Of a stretch of DNA of 64,000 nucleotides, positions 59,117 through 64,000 are shown piece after piece (position 1 is the first letter of the stretch; each line of letters opens with the position of its first letter). The position numbers and the translations under genes were made by a program. Source of the stretch: Scytalidium lignicola. Lineage: Eukaryota; Ascomycota; Leotiomycetes. The notes beneath the pieces were generated by a model. That model did no database searches. It was not told the origin of the DNA and saw only the letters and a program-made list of their open reading frames with translations. The stretch spans positions 1-64,000 of the forward strand of contig NCSJ02000124.1 in the NCBI GenBank assembly GCA_002812745.2, written 5' to 3'.

Positions 59117-59476
59117 ATTATATGAATAATAATGAAATGAATTGTGGTTGGACATTTTTGAATTTTACTTTTCCGGTCAGATCTACCTACGTAATCATGA
59201 ATAAAATAAAATGATTGTTTATAGGGAGCCACTGTTGTCTCCTGTATAACCTTTTAAAACCTTTTGTTCTTGAAACTGTAGCTGGAGACACCTAATAGCA
59301 TCCCACGAGATGCAATCCTTAAACGGGTCGGGACAACCAGGAGCTTTACCAGATCAAGACTGCCCTGTGCCGCGGCCAGGTGCAAAATACTTCCGAAGTT
59401 GGGGCCGTAGACATTGACACTCACTTTGCAATTGCAATCTCCCTACTAACAATAAATCTACTATCTACATCTCCTA
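59117..59476. other. Short convergent intergenic region
   Basis: Separates the fasciclin gene and the F-box gene, which converge. Nothing recognised. Confidence 0.4.
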
Positions 59477-60763
59477 CTAGTCAGCCCTAATCCCTCCTAC
59501 CTCATCGCTAAGAATACTGCTCCAGTGCAAGAAATGTCGCGTAAGATTCTTTACATCTACAGAATTACCCTCCGACCATAATCTCAACCCAGCTATCGTC
59601 CTGCGATCCCACAGAAAATACCCAAATCTCCCAAACGCATCCATCGACTGGCACCGCAATGGCCTCTGCCCTCCACCTCTCACATCTCCTCCCTGAGAGT
59701 ACCTCCAAGCAGCAGTATCTTCACGAAGACTCTCCCTCTTCTCTCCACACTGCTCTACTCCCCAATCTCCTCCTCCAGATCCACAACAAGTCAAGGTAAC
59801 CCTACTTACCCTCACCACCCTCGGAAGCTGGAACGGGACCGGAGACCTCGACCACGCGAAACTGTGAGATGTAGATCCGTATTCAGACTCGGATTCAAAC
59901 TCAGCAGACTTCTCAACAACCCCATTCATCATTCGCAACTCATCGATAACATCCAACGCAGCCAACACCTGCAATCTCTCGAAACCACTGTAAAATGATG
60001 GAATCGTCGCGAACTGCAAACTGCTCAGGTCCCACGCCGACCAGTGAAGCCGTCCCTTCAATCGTCCGACTTTGAGCTCGTAGAAGTACTTTATCTGCCA
60101 GACCGTGCACAGTGTTCGCTGCTCGTTGATCCAAGACGGAGGCGCAAGATCCTGGAAGCGGGGTCTCTGGTCTGGAAATTCTGCCTTGCGTATTATTCGG
60201 GTGTCGGTATCGGCACCGTCTTCATGCCATGGATCGCTGCATGCTGCTGCTGCTTCTGCTGCTGCTACCGGTGCTGGGTTGGCGGTCGTGGATAGGAATC
60301 TCTGGAGGCACCGCTCGATGCACACATGTGTTAGGACGTGGATGTTATGTGCTAAGAGGACGAATTTCCGGAGTACGGCTGCTGGGATAGGTGGGTTTGA
60401 GAATCGTAACGTGCGGGTGGGTGATTGTGTTGCTAAGGAGAGATTCTTTGCTTCTGTCCAGGTCCGGCATTCGAATGACCTCGATCGGATGCCGATGACG
60501 GCTCGCATTAGAGGTTCAGTAGAAGCTGAGATGGTGGAACAAAGTATGGCTTCTATTATCTCTGGGGCGCATCTATTGAATATTGATAGAAGTCGAGGAG
60601 ATGTGTTGATTAGGTTCCAGAGACAGGAGAAGTCGGGGCATTTCTTGAGGATGTTCAGTAATAGCTCGTTTGGCAGCTGATGCAGAAGATCTTTTCTCCC
60701 ATCCTGAGAGCTTTCGGGGAGGAATGGATAATCTGGGTTTTGAATTGAGGTGATGATAAGCAT
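59477..60763 (-). CDS. F-box domain protein, 428 aa
   Basis: Read as one exon from ATG 60763. An F-box occupies residues about 25-70 (LLHQLPNELLLNILKKCPD, LWNLINTSPRLLSIF). It is followed by a region common in fungal F-box proteins of unknown substrate (FVLLAHNIHVLTHVCIERCL, PPSWINEQRTLCTVWQIKYF, LHWSAWDLSSLQFATIPSFY, FGYFLWDRRTIAGLRLW). An alanine-rich stretch (AAAEAAAACS, from GCT/GCA repeats) lies near residue 190. At the segment encoding VVRVSRVTL a GTAAGT...GCAG stretch of 60 bp could be removed as an in-frame intron, shortening the protein by 20 residues without a stop; the retained sequence is poorly conserved-looking (CCGSGGGDW). Likely an SCF adaptor. Confidence 0.82.
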   Translation of the reverse strand: MLIITSIQNPDYPFLPESSQDGRKDLLHQLPNELLLNILKKCPDFSCLWNLINTSPRLLSIFNRCAPEIIEAILCSTISASTEPLMRAVIGIRSRSFECRTWTEAKNLSLATQSPTRTLRFSNPPIPAAVLRKFVLLAHNIHVLTHVCIERCLQRFLSTTANPAPVAAAEAAAACSDPWHEDGADTDTRIIRKAEFPDQRPRFQDLAPPSWINEQRTLCTVWQIKYFYELKVGRLKGRLHWSAWDLSSLQFATIPSFYSGFERLQVLAALDVIDELRMMNGVVEKSAEFESESEYGSTSHSFAWSRSPVPFQLPRVVRVSRVTLTCCGSGGGDWGVEQCGEKRESLREDTAAWRYSQGGDVRGGGQRPLRCQSMDAFGRFGYFLWDRRTIAGLRLWSEGNSVDVKNLTRHFLHWSSILSDEVGGIRAD

Positions 60764-62443
60764 GGTTGCATGTTAAACTCAACTGTCGAACTAGGGAGAT
60801 TTGAAAACGTGAGAAATCCCTACCTTGGTATTGCTATATAACATCTTTAGGCCAGGCTACCACGAAACAGTGTTTTTGTGATATGCCTGTGGCACCAGTC
60901 TAGAGGACGAATGTTCTAATCCTCCTACTGCGAACTCGTCAGCATGTCTCTGAAATGCGGATGGCTGCTAGGCACCGTTTAAACGAAACGGCCTTGTATC
61001 GGCCAGCTCGTACTTGTGTTTTCTTAATGTACTCTGCGAGACAATTCAGGCATCAGTTTTCGCTGCGATACCTTTTGATCTATTTACTAATTGTAAAAAA
61101 TACAAGAAATAACATTTCTAGCCTCTCTAATATCCATATCCTCTCTATTCTCTCTATTTTCTTCTATTTATCGGTTTCTATTCATCGAGTTATGATAAAA
61201 CCACACATTCTTCAAAGTTTAAAATAAAGATTTTGCATGGTAGCTATTCTATGCGATAACATTAACACAGTAAATGAATAAAACTATCTCTATTCAATTG
61301 TTCATCACAAGCAGCTCTCTGAAATCCTAAGCGTGCTGCTATATTTCCTTATACTGCTGCCTGTAGTGTCTACGCCTCTCGATGCGGCGTCTGTCTTGGC
61401 GAGAGTGACATTTTTTGTGGAGTTAAGAAGCAAGGCTTGATATTATGTAATTGAATAGACTCGGTAAGGTTAATTTTATGTGTTGATTAATGAATCTTTT
61501 AAAAAACGGTAATGACCATGTTGAAGCTATGTCTTGCAGTTAGTGGTCGGTATGTTTGAACAAGCTGCCTTGGATGGTATAATGAAAGGGACAGAAATAA
61601 ACAAATCATGCTGCCGAAGAGCTCACTGACCCTCATTTTGGGATATATTGAAGTAACTCAATTTTTTAATATTGGGATAAATGAGAATATCTTGTTTTAG
61701 AGATTACAAGAGACTGAATTTTGTATTGAGGTGCATCTAGTAATATCAAGCGACAAGAAAATCCATTCGGTAGAGAGCATTCAATACATAATATTCCTGG
61801 GATGATTAAAACCTATTTTTGCATTATTGCTCATAGAAATATTAATTCGATATCGAGGCAAGATTCACAACCAATAACTGTAACCGTCCAACGACATAGA
61901 AAGCAGCCATCTTTAGCTTGTTGAATCTTTCACGCTTACACATACAGAACACATAAATGATGGTTGCAGGCAGAGTATATTGTTCGAACGATCGTCTTTA
62001 CTTGGGACTTTCTTGCAGCACAACNTTTTTCTTCATAATATCACATCATCCCTATCATCATAACTCCTATGACTTGTAGAATTAGAAGGGTCAACCGCTT
62101 GGTTTCACTATCTATGAGCGACTAACCTTCTCACTTGAGATCCGGAATAAAATATACGGAGAGCTCTTATAGTCCCCGATTCTCTTGCTATTCATGTAAC
62201 ATCACTAGATTGCTTTACTGTATGAAATTGTGACCCGAGCTTGGGGCTGTTTTATTGGATTGTTCGCCTCAGGAGAACAATCGCCGCTAAGGCAGCTGCA
62301 ATCAGTAGAACACATTTCAATTTAGTAAGATGATTTTTATTAATTTTCTATTAAATATTCTTTTATAACCTAATCCTATACCGCTGACTTCCTGATTTTC
62401 TTCGCGNAAATGTTGTCTGCTTCCATTGATCTTTGACTACTAA
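60764..62443. other. Intergenic, no gene seen
   Basis: AT-rich. Isolated Ns are at 62025 (before a T-run) and 62407. No coding or RNA feature recognised. Confidence 0.4.
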
Positions 62444-63700
62444 TCATTCAAACCTATGAAAATCCTCAATTTCCTGCTGCTCTCTAGCTATACTGAAATT
62501 TTCGCACTCTGCATCATCCTCGCTATCATCCGCGGTGGAACACGCCCTGTTTTCAGTATCGGTGGCGGATGTTGAAGCTGGACTTTCGTAGTCCATAGTC
62601 TGCTCGAGATTTATACCAACAAAGAGTTGATACTCAGCATCTTCTCGCTCTATCTCATGTACAGTTGCCTCCGCTAAGTGATTTAGTTCTGCTCGTTTTG
62701 CAGCAATCTTTTCTAATTTCTCCTTGAGCTTCGAAATTAGAATCTGCTTATTACGCTGCAATTCTTCGATTGTCGACTGTGTGTTCTTCCGAAGCTTCAC
62801 GAGCATCTCTAGACGCAGATTGTCACCTAGTAGAGCAGCTAAAGACTCGGAATTTATGAGGAATTGTTCTATACCTCTTGCAGTGATGGGGATTCGGTGT
62901 ACCGCTGTATGTCTAATGTCTGCAATGGAGCGGAATAAACTCTCAAGCGGCTTTCCAACATTAGGCTCTTTATCTGCAAACATGTTCCGATGTTTTATAA
63001 GCTGTGCTGCCCAAATATTCAGTTCGACGGCTTCGGGACAACCCCAGTGCTTCTCCTTCAGAATATCTGGCATATGTATCCGTCCAAAATCAAAGCACAA
63101 ATGTTCTAAGATCATTTGAGTTTTTACTAAAAGTCTATGCTGAGTTTTGAAAGGCAAATATATCGGGTATAGTGATGGGATCGCAAAATCTGGTTACATC
63201 TTGATTGATTGCATTGACACTTGCTCAACTATGTCGATAAACGATAAAGCGTTAGTGTCCTTCAACATAGACAAGATATTAGGGCAGAACTTGCCAACTT
63301 CTCTTTCGGCAACTTCTTTAAGTTTAACCACGTCTTGACTAACCTTCTCCTGAGTTTGGACAACATCTTTGATGACGTTCGCATCATGCTTAGCAGCTTC
63401 CGCCTCAGATGCCGCCCTCTCTACACTCTGTGCTGGCGATACTTTGAATATTTCCGGAAAGCGAACTTCTGCTTCATGTGTTGAACCGAATACATTTTCA
63501 GTGAGAAGAATTCGAGCAGTTTCACAGATCGTATCTATGTCGTAAGATCTTATCAACTCCGCAACGTCCGCTCGCTTCACATGGGCTTCAATGAACTTGC
63601 GGATAACTTTTGGCTGGCGCACCTTGGCGTTGGCCCCCATAAATACATTCCTCAGAGCGAGGTATACCACTCTCTGATCTGGAGGATTTTTTTTTGCCAT
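62444..63700 (-). CDS. Uncharacterised fungal coiled-coil protein, about 391 aa
   Basis: The frame from ATG 63700 (MAKKNPPDQRVVYLALRNVF) meets TAA at 63196-63194, then stays open in the same frame to 62444. An 81-bp intron 63220..63140 (weak donor GTGTCA, acceptor CTCAG) removes the stop and keeps the frame, joining DIVEQ to HRLLVKTQMILEHLC. The alternative is a nonsense mutation. The first half is helical (VQTQEKVSQDVVKLKEVAE). The second has WGCPEAVELNIWAAQLIKHR and SIADIRHTAVHRIPITARGI, then a coiled coil (LQRNKQILISKLKEKLEKIA) and an acidic tail. I recall similar proteins across filamentous fungi without known function, sometimes misnamed as a cytochrome reductase subunit. The His of RHTAVHR may matter but no activity is known. 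Confidence 0.7.
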
Positions 63701-64000
63701 TTTTCAATAGTTAACAAAAATACACCAGCTACCCACAAGGTTGTGCAACATGAATTTTGGTTCGTGGGACAAAGGTAGCCTTTAACAACGCTTCAGAGAG
63801 AATTTATAATAAAGTTTAGAGAGGGGGTGAGGCCTCCTATTGTTATTAGTTTTTTTACCTGCATCTTACACCGTCACTGTTGTGTAATGGGTAACGACCA
63901 ATACCCCCAACTTCGTAGGATTTTCAATATTAACATTCGAAGGCCATCAACAGTAAAGGTAAAAAAAAAGTTTATCAGTTCGCCTAAACTCCCATTGAAG
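63701..64000. other. Window end, no feature recognised
   Basis: Promoter-side flank of the coiled-coil gene. Nothing recognised. Confidence 0.4.

Overview
The window is nuclear DNA of a filamentous ascomycete. Genes have short introns (mostly 44-120 bp) with GTAAGT/GTATGT-type donors. The families are typical of Pezizomycotina: Zn2Cys6 and C2H2 regulators, NACHT proteins with ankyrin or WD40 repeats, a LaeA-type methyltransferase, F-box proteins, a GH11 xylanase and a fasciclin protein. The xylanase, the C:G-to-T:A decay of duplicated DNA and the AT-rich deserts fit a plant-associated leotiomycete, perhaps Sclerotiniaceae. That placement is inference; no marker gene proves it. Isolated Ns beside A or T runs, and two genes broken by one extra T in a T-run, suggest a homopolymer-prone sequencing method.

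Layout. 0-1 kb: GH11 xylanase (-), ending at a small gap. 3.0-9.4 kb: a 2,022-residue NACHT-ankyrin NLR-like gene (+). 9.7-11.7 kb: a T5orf172/GIY-YIG protein (-). 12.6-15.6 kb: a dead arsenite methyltransferase (-), a decayed paralogue of the 26.5-kb gene (+) and another remnant. 16.5-18.1 kb: a Zn2Cys6 regulator (+) between the arms of a 118-bp inverted repeat. 18.3-19.35 kb: a dead epoxide-hydrolase-like gene (-). 20.6-21.8 kb: F-box gene (-). 23.8-27.7 kb: a divergent pair of unrecognised genes, a 609-residue protein with a tandemly duplicated domain (-) and a 377-residue protein with a Cys-rich tail (+). 32.1-34.7 kb: a 12-exon methyltransferase (-). 37.3-38.5 kb: a dead bZIP gene (-) beside a transition-mutated fragment of the 9.7-kb gene (+). 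39.2-39.7 kb: SnoaL-like gene (-). 42.0-42.7 kb: Cys-rich secreted candidate (+). 43.2-44.2 kb: frameshifted multi-pass membrane protein (-). 45.5-48.6 kb: beheaded NACHT-WD40 gene (+). 49.8-52.7 kb: C2H2 regulator (+). 53.5-55.4 kb: MFS sugar transporter (+). 57.5-59.1 kb: fasciclin protein (+). 59.5-60.8 kb: F-box gene (-). 62.4-63.7 kb: coiled-coil protein of unknown function (-).

How the parts relate. There is no obvious biosynthetic cluster. The region looks accessory: two NLR-type genes (one truncated), at least six pseudogenes or gene fragments, and local duplications. The main unexplained structure is a duplicated divergent locus. The intergenic promoter DNA plus the start of the + strand gene at 13.8-14.7 kb is repeated at 26.0-27.0 kb, with the same intron position. 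One copy is intact and the other decayed, and each faces a different minus-strand gene. The intact copy carries three CACGTG boxes and a 15-bp dyad just before its start codon. This pair is the best candidate for an undescribed gene system in the window.
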